From positions 1 to 64,000 of the forward strand of contig NZ_JBHZGI010000003.1 in the NCBI RefSeq assembly GCF_051900535.1: a DNA stretch of 64,000 nt. The letters are read 5' to 3'. Of the stretch, positions 15,675 to 23,248 are shown piece by piece. A program made the translations under genes and the position numbers. The notes under the pieces are model-generated. The model worked only from the letters and a program-made list of their open reading frames with translations, did no database searches and was not told where the DNA came from. Numbering within the stretch: the first letter of the stretch is position 1; the number at the start of each line of letters is the position of its first letter. The stretch comes from Frateuria_A sp051900535 (GTDB taxonomy: Bacteria > Pseudomonadota > Gammaproteobacteria > Xanthomonadales > Rhodanobacteraceae).

Positions 15675-17048
15675 GTGAACAACCGACCGGACCGATTGGC
15701 CGAACTGCCCGCAGACTGGACGCCGGCATCGTGGCAGCGGCGCTTGGCATTGCAGCAGCCGCAATACCTGGATGCGGCAGAACTGGCGCGAGCCACGACG
15801 CAACTGGCCGCGCTGCCTCCGCTGGTAACTTCCTGGGAAGTGCTTGCGCTCAAGCAGGCCCTGGCCGAAGCGCAGGATGGCGAGCGGTTCCTGCTGCAGG
15901 GCGGCGACTGTGCAGAGAGTTTCGCCGACTGCACCAGCCCGGTGATTTCCAACCGGCTCAAGGTGTTGTTGCAGATGAGCCTGGTGCTCGTGCATGGCCT
16001 GAAGAAGCCCGTGCTGCGAGTTGGCCGGTTCGCGGGCCAATACGCCAAGCCGCGTTCGGCCGATACGGAGACGCGCGACGGCGTGACGCTACCCAGTTTT
16101 CGAGGCGACGTGGTCAATGGCCCGGCCTTCACTGCCGAGGCGCGCCGCGCCGATCCACAGCGACTGATCCAGGCGCACGCGCACTCCGCGCTCACCATGA
16201 ACTTCGTGCGTGCGCTGATCGACGGCGGCTTTGCCGACCTGCATCATCCCGAATACTGGGATCTGGCCTGGGTCGAGCATTCACCGCTGGCCGCCGACTA
16301 CCGGCGCATGGTCGCCGCCATCGGCGACTCGCTGCGTTTCATGGAAACCCTGGCCGGCCCCATCGCCAGCTTCTCGCGGGTGGATTTCTTCACCTCGCAC
16401 GAGGCGTTGCTCCTGCACTACGAGCAGGCGCTGACGCGGGAGGTGCCGCGCAATCCCGGCTGGTTCAACCTGTCCACGCATTTCCCCTGGATCGGCATGC
16501 GCACGGCTGCGCTGGACGGTGCGCACGTGGAGTACTTCCGCGGGATCCGCAACCCTGTCGCGGTCAAGGTCGGGCCTTCGGTCACCGCCGATCAGCTGCT
16601 GCCGCTGATCGACGCGCTCAACCCGCACGACGAACCGGGGCGTCTGACCCTGATCCATCGCATGGGCAACGCCGGCATCGCCCGCGCGCTGCCGCCGCTG
16701 CTGGAGGCGGTCAGGCGCGAGGGGCGGCGTGTTCTGTGGGTGGCCGATCCGATGCACGGCAATACCGAAAGCACTTCCAACGGCTACAAGACGCGCCGCT
16801 TCGACAATATCCGTGGCGAGCTTGACCAGGCTTTCGACATCCATGCGGCGTCCGGCACGCGCCTGGGCGGTGTCCACCTGGAACTGACCGGCGAGGACGT
16901 CACCGAATGCATGGGCGGCGCGCGCGACCTGTCCGAATCGGACCTCAAGCGCGCGTACAAGTCGATGGTCGATCCGCGGCTCAATTACGAGCAGTCGCTG
17001 GAGCTGGCCATGCTTATCGTGCGCAAGTCCGAGGGCGCCGCTGGTTGA
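15675..17048 (+). CDS. aroG: Class II 3-deoxy-7-phosphoheptulonate (DAHP) synthase
   Basis: It condenses phosphoenolpyruvate and erythrose 4-phosphate, the first step of the shikimate pathway. The 457-residue product is of the plant-like class II type: LLQGGDCAESF near residue 75, then GRFAGQYAKPRS, and later HRMGN and ADPMHGNT. The frame is open far upstream through dsbB, but the protein begins at the GTG of MNNRPDRLAELP, just after dsbB. Two further shikimate genes, aroK and aroB, lie about 30 kb away in this window. The symbol follows common use for class II enzymes; the family itself is certain. Confidence 0.95.
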   Translation: MNNRPDRLAELPADWTPASWQRRLALQQPQYLDAAELARATTQLAALPPLVTSWEVLALKQALAEAQDGERFLLQGGDCAESFADCTSPVISNRLKVLLQMSLVLVHGLKKPVLRVGRFAGQYAKPRSADTETRDGVTLPSFRGDVVNGPAFTAEARRADPQRLIQAHAHSALTMNFVRALIDGGFADLHHPEYWDLAWVEHSPLAADYRRMVAAIGDSLRFMETLAGPIASFSRVDFFTSHEALLLHYEQALTREVPRNPGWFNLSTHFPWIGMRTAALDGAHVEYFRGIRNPVAVKVGPSVTADQLLPLIDALNPHDEPGRLTLIHRMGNAGIARALPPLLEAVRREGRRVLWVADPMHGNTESTSNGYKTRRFDNIRGELDQAFDIHAASGTRLGGVHLELTGEDVTECMGGARDLSESDLKRAYKSMVDPRLNYEQSLELAMLIVRKSEGAAG

Positions 17049-17161
17049 TGCCGGTCCTTCGCATGACCGTCCAGCCATCCCACTCTTGAACGGGAGAGAG
17101 CGGATCGCTGGGCCGTCCACCTTGCTCGGTTGAGCGTACGGAGGCCGAGGTAGCTGTCGCG

Positions 17162-17836
17162 CTAGTGCAGCGTCAGGCCCCACCGATCCGCCCGGGGCAG
17201 GCCGTGCCTCGCCGGATCGAGCGACAAGGCCACGAAACGCGCCCGCCCGACGATCTCTCCGCGGGGTACGAAGCCGAAGAACCGCGAGTCATAGCTGTCG
17301 TCGCGATTGTCGCCCATGGCCAGGTAATGCCCCGCCGTTACGGTGACGGGACCGTAGTTGCTGGCCGGGCTCGGCAGGTAGCGCGATAGCCGGATGAGAT
17401 GGCCGGGCCCGCCCAGCGATTCCACCGCATAGCTTGCCGGTAACGTCCGGTCCGCCTCTATGCCCGCCACGCGGGCGGACTGGTAATGGGCCGCGTGCCC
17501 GTTGACGTAGAGCACGTTGCCGCGCAGCGCGACGGTATCGCCCGGCAGGCCGATCACGCGCTTGACCAACCGCTCGCCGGTCGCGGCCGAGTCGATGATC
17601 ACGATGTCCCCGCGCCTCGGGTCCGCCCGGTGCAGCAGCGAGAGGTGCGTGAACGGTAGCCTCAGGTCGTAGGCCATCCGGTCGACCACGATGCGGTCGC
17701 CGATGCGGATGGTCGGCTGCATCGAGCCGGTGGGAACGGTGTTCCAGTCGGCCAGTGCGCTGCGGAACATCAGCATGCCGAGCAGGAAAAGGAAGAAGCC
17801 GCGGTTGCGCAGCAGGAAGCGCGAGAGGGCGTGCAT
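17162..17836 (-). CDS. Signal peptidase I family protein (S26)
   Basis: S26 peptidases cleave signal peptides at the outer face of the inner membrane. The 224-residue product has one N-terminal membrane segment (about residues 11-29). It has the catalytic Ser motif PTGSMQPT (Ser38), the Lys motif RLVKRVIGLPGD (Lys92) and the box E motif GDNRDDSYDSR. I chose the second ATG (MHALSRFLL) because AAAGGA lies 7 nt before it and only 1 nt before the first ATG. It is the third gene of a minus-strand set after a secreted amidase and a GDCCVxC protein. It may be an extra signal peptidase rather than the housekeeping LepB, which usually neighbours lepA and rnc. Confidence 0.85.
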   Translation of the reverse strand: MHALSRFLLRNRGFFLFLLGMLMFRSALADWNTVPTGSMQPTIRIGDRIVVDRMAYDLRLPFTHLSLLHRADPRRGDIVIIDSAATGERLVKRVIGLPGDTVALRGNVLYVNGHAAHYQSARVAGIEADRTLPASYAVESLGGPGHLIRLSRYLPSPASNYGPVTVTAGHYLAMGDNRDDSYDSRFFGFVPRGEIVGRARFVALSLDPARHGLPRADRWGLTLH

Positions 17837-17893
17837 GGCCATGTCCTTTGCCAGAGTGCCGGTGTCAGACCGCCACCGGGCCCGGCGGTTCCC

Positions 17894-18103
17894 TTAGCTG
17901 CAACATCCCTTTTGCGCCTGGACCGGCGGGCACGGCACGTCGCCCCAGGAGCAGAACACGCAGCAGTCGCCGGGCTTCGGCTTGAGCAACGCACTGCAGC
18001 CGGGGCAGTCGTGGAAGAACACGCAGGCGTCGGTCGGCATGGTTTCCACCGACCGATGCCCGCATTGCGGGCAGGTCAACGTGCTTTGCAGGCGCAACTG
18101 CAC
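17894..18103 (-). CDS. GDCCVxC-type cysteine-rich mini-protein
   Basis: The 69-residue product has ten Cys and matches what I know as the GDCCVxC (seleno)protein family, named from GDCCVFCSWGDVPCPP; its function is unknown. An N-terminal CPQC and a CPGC pair look like a zinc ribbon or metal site, followed by the GDCCVFC block and a C-terminal CC. The start is uncertain: I use a GTG 5 bases after the amidase stop, which gives the usual family length, but a TTG two codons later is possible. The ribosome site is weak, which suggests translational coupling to the amidase. The S26 peptidase gene lies 57 bp downstream. Confidence 0.75.
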   Translation of the reverse strand: MQLRLQSTLTCPQCGHRSVETMPTDACVFFHDCPGCSALLKPKPGDCCVFCSWGDVPCPPVQAQKGCCS

Positions 18104-18108
18104 GGCGA

Positions 18109-19716
18109 TCAGGGCGAGCCCGTCACCGGCTTGCCGCCCACCGTCTCCAGGAAGCGCGGCGGCTGCCAGGCGCGGGCATGCTGCTCGAAGCCGTAGGCGA
18201 TCGAGATCAGCGTAGGCTCGCTCCACCTGGCACCGAACAGCACGATGCCCACCGGCAGGCCGTGCGCGAATCCGGCTGGCACGGTGACGGACGGATAGCC
18301 GGCCACCGCCGCGGGCTGCGATGCGCCGCCGACGGTCGGATCGCCGCTGACGATATGGTCGCCTAGCACCGGGTCGGTGACGAAGGCCGGACCCCAGGAC
18401 GGCGCGAGCAGGGCGTCCAGATGATTTTTTGCCAGCGCGGCGTCGATGCCCTCGGGGCCCGCCAGCCGCTTCGCCTTGGCCAGCGCGTCAATGTACTTCT
18501 TGTCGGTCAGCGGACCCTTGCCCTGCGCTTGTTCGAACAGTTCCTGGTCGAACCAGGGCATCTCCTGTTCCGCATGCGCCTTATCAAAGGCGATCAGGTC
18601 GGCCAGTGTCTTCACCTGGAGGTTCGGCCGCGTGGCGAGATAGGCGTTGATGTCGTGCTTGAACTCGTACAACAGCACGGTCATCTCCGGTCCGCCCAGG
18701 TCAGCCAGGTGGGGCACGGTTACCGGATCGACAATGATCGCGCCCTGCGCCTTCATCAGCGCGATCGCCTGCTCGAGCACGCGGTCGGCATTGGGTTCGG
18801 CCCCGGCCAGCTGGCGCACCACGCCGATGCGCTTGCCCTTCAGGCCGTTGGGGTCGAGGAAGCGGGTGTAGTCGGTGGCGTGCCCGTCGGCTTCGGCCGT
18901 GGCCGGATCGCGCGGGTCGCTGCCGGCGATCACGCTAAGCAAGGCCGCCGCATCGGCCACGCTGCGCGCCATCGGGCCGGCGGTGTCCTGGCTGTGCGCG
19001 ATCGGCACGATGCCGCTGCGGCTGACCAGGCCCAGCGTCGGCTTGATGCCGACGATGCCGTTGCTGGCGGCCGGGCAGATGATCGAGCCGTCCGTCTCGG
19101 TGCCGATCGCCACGGTCACCAGGCCGGCCGCCACCGCCGCGCCGGAACCCGCGCTGGAGCCGCACGGGTTGCGATCGAGCACGTAGGGGTTTTTCGTTTG
19201 CCCGCCGCGGCCGCTCCAGCCGCTACTGGCATGGTTGGAGCGGAAGTTGGCCCACTCGCTCAGGTTGGTCTTGCCCAGCACCAGCGCGCCGGCCTTGCGC
19301 AGCCGCTCGACCAGCCCCGCGTCGCGCGACGCCGGCGCGTCGGTGAGCGCCAGCGAACCGGCGGTGGTGAGCATGCGGTCGCCGGTATCGATGTTGTCCT
19401 TGAGCAGCACCGGCACGCCGTACAGCGGCCCGCGCTTGGTCTTGGCGCGCCCGGCATCCAGCGCCGCGGCAAGCTTGAGCGCATCCGGATTGGTTTCGAT
19501 CACCGACCGCAGCGTGGGGCCGGCCTGGTCGATTTGCGCGATGCGGTCGAGGAACTGCCGCGCCAGCGTACGGCTGTCCAGCGAGCCGGCGTCCATCTGC
19601 TGCTGCAGATGGTCGATCGAGGCCCAGGCCAGCGGCTGGGCCGGTTGGGCGGCCATCGCCGGGGCGGCAAGCAACAGGGCGATGAGCGGGGCAAGGCGGG
19701 CGGGCGAGGGTTTCAC
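18109..19716 (-). CDS. Secreted amidase (amidase signature family, peptide-amidase-like)
   Basis: Amidase-signature enzymes hydrolyse C-N amide bonds with a Ser-Ser-Lys triad. The 535-residue product has Lys106 (LLKDNID), Ser187 (CGSSAGSG) and Ser211 (TETDGSI), with spacing close to the Stenotrophomonas peptide amidase as I recall it. An N-terminal signal peptide ends near APAMAA. I set the start at a GTG with GGAGG 6 nt upstream, which puts the signal peptide at the very start; an ATG further up lacks such a site. It heads a minus-strand set with the GDCCVxC and S26 genes. The substrate is not determined; removal of C-terminal amides from peptides is one possibility. Confidence 0.88.
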   Translation of the reverse strand: MKPSPARLAPLIALLLAAPAMAAQPAQPLAWASIDHLQQQMDAGSLDSRTLARQFLDRIAQIDQAGPTLRSVIETNPDALKLAAALDAGRAKTKRGPLYGVPVLLKDNIDTGDRMLTTAGSLALTDAPASRDAGLVERLRKAGALVLGKTNLSEWANFRSNHASSGWSGRGGQTKNPYVLDRNPCGSSAGSGAAVAAGLVTVAIGTETDGSIICPAASNGIVGIKPTLGLVSRSGIVPIAHSQDTAGPMARSVADAAALLSVIAGSDPRDPATAEADGHATDYTRFLDPNGLKGKRIGVVRQLAGAEPNADRVLEQAIALMKAQGAIIVDPVTVPHLADLGGPEMTVLLYEFKHDINAYLATRPNLQVKTLADLIAFDKAHAEQEMPWFDQELFEQAQGKGPLTDKKYIDALAKAKRLAGPEGIDAALAKNHLDALLAPSWGPAFVTDPVLGDHIVSGDPTVGGASQPAAVAGYPSVTVPAGFAHGLPVGIVLFGARWSEPTLISIAYGFEQHARAWQPPRFLETVGGKPVTGSP

Positions 19717-19822
19717 GGCGGCCTCCGGTGGGTCGGTGTGCAATGGCGCATGACGGTGCGGCATGGTGTCGCGCTGGCGCAGCATATCCCTCCCGCGCGC
19801 CGGTCGCGCATCAGACGCTACC

Positions 19823-19828
19823 TATAAT
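19823..19828 (+). promoter_or_regulatory. -10 box placed for a leaderless cytochrome message
   Basis: A perfect TATAAT ends 7 bp before the cytochrome ATG at 19836, so transcription would start at or next to the A of the start codon. No Shine-Dalgarno sequence precedes the ATG. The -35 region is not recognisable. Confidence 0.45.
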
Positions 19829-19835
19829 CCGACGC

Positions 19836-20567
19836 ATGAGCCTGCTTTCCTCCGTGTGCCTGGCGCCCGCCATTCTGGTTGTCGCGCTGTCCGCCACCGT
19901 CGTCCGGGCCGCCGATGCCCCGACCGTGCCCGATACCCTCAAGCAGCGCATCGCCGCCTGTACCGCCTGTCATGGCGAACACGGCGAGGGTACGCCCGAG
20001 AGCGGCTTCTTCCCGCGCCTGGCCGGCAAACCGGCCGGCTATCTGGCGCGGCAGATCCGCAATTTCCAGGATGGCTTGCGCAAGTACGCGCCGATGGAAT
20101 ACACGGTGCGCGGACTGACGCCCGAATATATGCACGAGATCGCCAGCTACTTCGCCGCGCAGCAGGTGCCCTACCAGCCCTCGCCGCTGCCGCGCGTCAC
20201 CGATGCCATCCTCGAGCGCGGCCAGGTGCTGGCGACGCGGGGCGATCCCGCGCGCAAGGTGCCTGCCTGTGCCGCTTGCCACGGCGAGCGCCTGACCGGT
20301 GTGGATCCGGATATTCCCGGCTTGATCGGCCTCCCCTACGACTACATCAGTGCCCAATTGGGCGCGTGGCGCACCCACACCCGCGCGATGGTGGCCCCCG
20401 ATTGCATGTCAGCCATCGCCAGCCGCCTGAGCGAGGCGGACATCACCGCCGTATCGGCCTGGCTGGCCAGCCATGAGGTGCCGGCCGACACCCATGCCCA
20501 GCCGGCCGGATCCGTGAGGCCTCCCTTGGCCTGCGGTGTCCTGGGCACGAAGGGCGCGAAGCGATGA
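19836..20567 (+). CDS. Di-haem cytochrome c (c4-like)
   Basis: The product is a periplasmic electron carrier. The 243-residue precursor has a signal peptide (hydrophobic residues 3-22, cleavage after VVRA) and two CxxCH haem sites, CTACH and CAACH, about 105 residues apart in two similar halves, as in cytochrome c4. No ribosome site precedes the ATG, which sits just after a TATAAT. The stop overlaps the next cytochrome gene as ATGA, so the two are co-expressed. The partner dehydrogenase or oxidase is not in the neighbourhood. Confidence 0.88.
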   Translation: MSLLSSVCLAPAILVVALSATVVRAADAPTVPDTLKQRIAACTACHGEHGEGTPESGFFPRLAGKPAGYLARQIRNFQDGLRKYAPMEYTVRGLTPEYMHEIASYFAAQQVPYQPSPLPRVTDAILERGQVLATRGDPARKVPACAACHGERLTGVDPDIPGLIGLPYDYISAQLGAWRTHTRAMVAPDCMSAIASRLSEADITAVSAWLASHEVPADTHAQPAGSVRPPLACGVLGTKGAKR

Positions 20568-21847
20568 AGTGGTTGTTGCGTGCATTCCTGGCCCTGCTGT
20601 TGCTGGCCGTAGCCGTCCTGGCCTGGTGGCTGTTCGCGCGTCACCACGACGCTTTGCCGCCCTCGCAGACCACTGCGGCCAAACTGCAGGAACCTGCGTT
20701 GGTCGCCCGCGGCGCGTACCTCGCCACGATCGGCGATTGCGCGGCCTGCCACACCGCGCAGGGCGGCAAGCCCTACGCAGGCGGGCGCGCGCTGCCCACC
20801 CCGTTCGGCGATGTTCCTGCGCCGAACCTCACGCCCGACGATGCCACGGGCCTGGGGCAGTGGTCGTTCGACGCGTTCTGGCGCGCGCTGCACGAAGGCG
20901 TCGGTCGGGACGGCCACGCGCTTTATCCGGCCTTTCCGTACACCTCCTACACGCGGGTGAGCCGCGAGGACGCCTTCGCGCTATTCGCCTACCTCAAGAC
21001 ACTGCCGCCGGTGCGCAGCCAGACGGCCGCGCCATCGCTGCGCTTTCCCTATGACTTGCGCGCGGGCCTGACCACCTGGCGCACGCTTTACTTCCGCCCC
21101 GGTGAATTCGTCGCCGATCCGAAGCAATCGGCCGAGTGGAATCGCGGCGCCTACCTGGTGCAGGGCCTGGGCCACTGCAACGAGTGCCACATCGCGCGCG
21201 ACAACCTCGGCGGCCTGCCCAGCAACGAGACGCTCACCGGCGGACAGATTCCCGCGCAGAACTGGTACGCCCCCGACCTGAGCACGCATGCCCACGGTGG
21301 TCTGGAAGGCTGGGGTACGGACGACATCGTGACCTTGCTCAGGACCGGGCAGTCGCGCAAGGGTGCCGCCTTCGGCCCGATGGCCGATGTGGTCATGCAG
21401 AGCACGCAGCACATGCATGAAGACGACCTGCGCGCCATTGCGGTCTATCTGCAGTCGCTGCCGCCGCGTCCCGCACCCGCAACCAAAGGCAGCCAGGTCG
21501 ACGCTACCGCGCTGCTCGACCGCGGCGCCGATCTCTATGGCCGGCAGTGCGCCAGTTGCCACGGCAAGGACGGCCAAGGTGTGGCGGGTGTGTACCCGCC
21601 GCTGGCCGGCAATACCTCGGTGACCGAACCGACCGGCATCAACGCCATCCGCATCGTGCTGCTCGGCGGTTTCTCACCCACCACCGCCGCCCACCCACGT
21701 CCCTACTCGATGCCCCCGTTCGCCCAGCAGCTGAGCGATGGCGACGTCGCCTCGGTCGTCAGCTACATCCGCCACGCCTGGGACAACAACGCCGCTCCTG
21801 TGATGGAGCGCGACGTCGCCGCGTATCGACACACGCCTGTCGAGTAA
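20564..21847 (+). CDS. Tri-haem cytochrome c (alcohol/gluconate dehydrogenase cytochrome subunit-like)
   Basis: The 427-residue product has an N-terminal membrane anchor (MKWLLRAFLALLLLAV...) and three CxxCH haem sites (CAACH, CNECH, CASCH), one per domain. This is the layout of the cytochrome subunits of membrane alcohol, gluconate and sorbitol dehydrogenases, which pass electrons to ubiquinone. The neighbouring catalytic subunit normally expected (a PQQ or FAD dehydrogenase) is missing here. The gene overlaps the di-haem cytochrome by 4 bp. The gene after it is on the other strand. Confidence 0.88.
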   Translation: MKWLLRAFLALLLLAVAVLAWWLFARHHDALPPSQTTAAKLQEPALVARGAYLATIGDCAACHTAQGGKPYAGGRALPTPFGDVPAPNLTPDDATGLGQWSFDAFWRALHEGVGRDGHALYPAFPYTSYTRVSREDAFALFAYLKTLPPVRSQTAAPSLRFPYDLRAGLTTWRTLYFRPGEFVADPKQSAEWNRGAYLVQGLGHCNECHIARDNLGGLPSNETLTGGQIPAQNWYAPDLSTHAHGGLEGWGTDDIVTLLRTGQSRKGAAFGPMADVVMQSTQHMHEDDLRAIAVYLQSLPPRPAPATKGSQVDATALLDRGADLYGRQCASCHGKDGQGVAGVYPPLAGNTSVTEPTGINAIRIVLLGGFSPTTAAHPRPYSMPPFAQQLSDGDVASVVSYIRHAWDNNAAPVMERDVAAYRHTPVE

Positions 21848-21895
21848 CCCGCCGGCGGGTCGGTGCTAGGCGCGCCGCGCCGCACGGGTCGCACG

Positions 21896-22405
21896 CTATC
21901 CGGCGGCCAGTCGTGCCAGGGCGCGCCAGGGCTCGAGGTCCCAGTGACCGCGCGCCTGGCCCGAAGGCGAGGGCAGGGCGACCACCCGGGTTTGTCCGAT
22001 CCGCTCGGGCTGCAATCCACAGTCCCCGATCGGCCGGCCGAGCGCCGCGCGCGCAGCCGCCTTGCTGGTGAAGGCGAGCAGCCGCGGTTGGAAGCGTTCG
22101 ATCTTGGCGAGCAGCGCGGGGACGTCGAACGCATCGCGCGGCAGATCGGCGTCGTTGCCGCTGTGACGCTTGGCAAGGTCGGTGAGGCCGATACCCAGGT
22201 CCAGCAGTTGCGGGTACTCGGTCGGTACGAGGCGGCGCGGCGTGATGCTGGACTCGAACAGCGCACGCCAGAACAGGTTGCCAGGGTGCGCGTAGTACGC
22301 GCGCTCGCGCGCCGAGCGCTCGCCGGCGGCGGTGCCGCAGAACACCAGCGCCAGGCCCGGACGCAGCAGGTCGGGCAGGACGTGCAGCTCAGCCGGCAGC
22401 TTCAT
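21896..22405 (-). CDS. mug: Mismatch-specific (uracil/thymine) DNA glycosylase, Mug-like
   Basis: Mug-type enzymes remove uracil or thymine from mismatches to start base excision repair. The 169-residue product is close to E. coli Mug (168). It has LALVFCGTAAGERSA, YYAHPGNLFWR, and LDLGIGLTDLAKRHSG. The first motif reads GTAAG where E. coli Mug has GINPG, so the usual catalytic Asn is absent at that point, as in a divergent branch of the superfamily. The start is the ATG of MKLPAELHVLPDLL, which overlaps the end of the upstream PP-loop gene by 17 bp. Confidence 0.75.
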   Translation of the reverse strand: MKLPAELHVLPDLLRPGLALVFCGTAAGERSARERAYYAHPGNLFWRALFESSITPRRLVPTEYPQLLDLGIGLTDLAKRHSGNDADLPRDAFDVPALLAKIERFQPRLLAFTSKAAARAALGRPIGDCGLQPERIGQTRVVALPSPSGQARGHWDLEPWRALARLAAG

Positions 22406-23078
22406 CGAGGAGGAAATCGGTGAACTGGAAACGCTCGTCACGCAATACGGACTCGCCGCGGCGCAAGCGCAATGCGTGGGCGAACAGCGGTCCGCCGAAA
22501 CTCAGCGTGTGGAATTCGCCGCGCTCGCCGCAGGGGTCGACGCCGGCGGGCAGGCTGTCGAGAAGGGCCCCATCGTAGGGGCGGCCGCAGTATTCCGCCG
22601 CCAGCTGGTGCGTATCCACGCAGCAAAGCAGCGCGCGATGCCCTTCGCCGACAAAGCGGCGAGATAGCGCGTCGGTATCCTCGCCCCAGATCGGAAACAC
22701 CGCGCGCCACTCGGCGCGACCGAGCTGGCGCACGCGGTAGTCGCGCACGTCCTGCAGGAACAGGTCACCGAAGGCGCAATGGCGAATGCCTGGCCAGCGC
22801 ATGCGCGCCTCGGCCAGCGCGCGTTCGTGCGCCGCTTCGTAGGCTTCGTTGCTGCCGGGCCAGTCCATCTCCACTTCCAGCAGCGGCAGGCCCAGCGCAT
22901 CGGCCTGCGCGAGCAGGACGTCGCGACGCACGCCGTGCATGGCGATGCGCCCGTAGGTGCGATTGACGGTCGTCAGCAGCGCGGCGACCTGCCACTGCGG
23001 ATCGGCTCGCAGCCGCTCAAGGGCCATCAGGCAATCCTTGCCGCCGCTCCAGGCGAGGAGAATGGGAGTCGCAGTCAT
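22389..23078 (-). CDS. PP-loop ATPase, Dph6-related (diphthine-ammonia ligase-like)
   Basis: The 229-residue product has the PP-loop LAWSGGKDC at residues 8-16, which binds ATP and adenylates a substrate. The rest matches the MJ0570/Dph6 group, for example HCAFGDLFLQDVRDYR and a GERGEFHTL block near the C-terminus. Bacteria make no diphthamide, so the substrate of bacterial members is unknown. It is translationally linked to mug by a 17-bp overlap on the minus strand. Confidence 0.75.
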   Translation of the reverse strand: MTATPILLAWSGGKDCLMALERLRADPQWQVAALLTTVNRTYGRIAMHGVRRDVLLAQADALGLPLLEVEMDWPGSNEAYEAAHERALAEARMRWPGIRHCAFGDLFLQDVRDYRVRQLGRAEWRAVFPIWGEDTDALSRRFVGEGHRALLCCVDTHQLAAEYCGRPYDGALLDSLPAGVDPCGERGEFHTLSFGGPLFAHALRLRRGESVLRDERFQFTDFLLDEAAG

Positions 23079-23106
23079 CGGCCTACTCTACGGCACGCTG
23101 AACTGC

Positions 23107-23165
23107 GCAGGGTGGGCTTCGGCTCGTCCTGGCGGTGGAGAAAAGCTGGCGGGCTGAAGCCCGCC
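23107..23165. repeat. REP-like inverted repeats upstream of mscS
   Basis: GCAGGGTGGGCTTCGGC (23107-23123) recurs as its exact reverse complement at 24385-24401, on the far side of the mscS gene. A related hairpin, GGCGGGC-TGAA-GCCCGCC, occupies 23148-23165. The rest of the gap to 23248 holds no gene. Confidence 0.7.
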
Positions 23166-23248
23166 CTGCGGTGTCAGGCTGGCCGCCTGAACGTTCCGGC
23201 CATGGCCTGCCCACACGACGTGGACGCGCGGGCAGGCAGGGTGGGGAC

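Noticed and set aside
18421..19827. 468-codon plus-strand frame opposite the amidase
   Set aside because: The amidase has a complete catalytic triad and signal peptide, while this frame has low-complexity composition.
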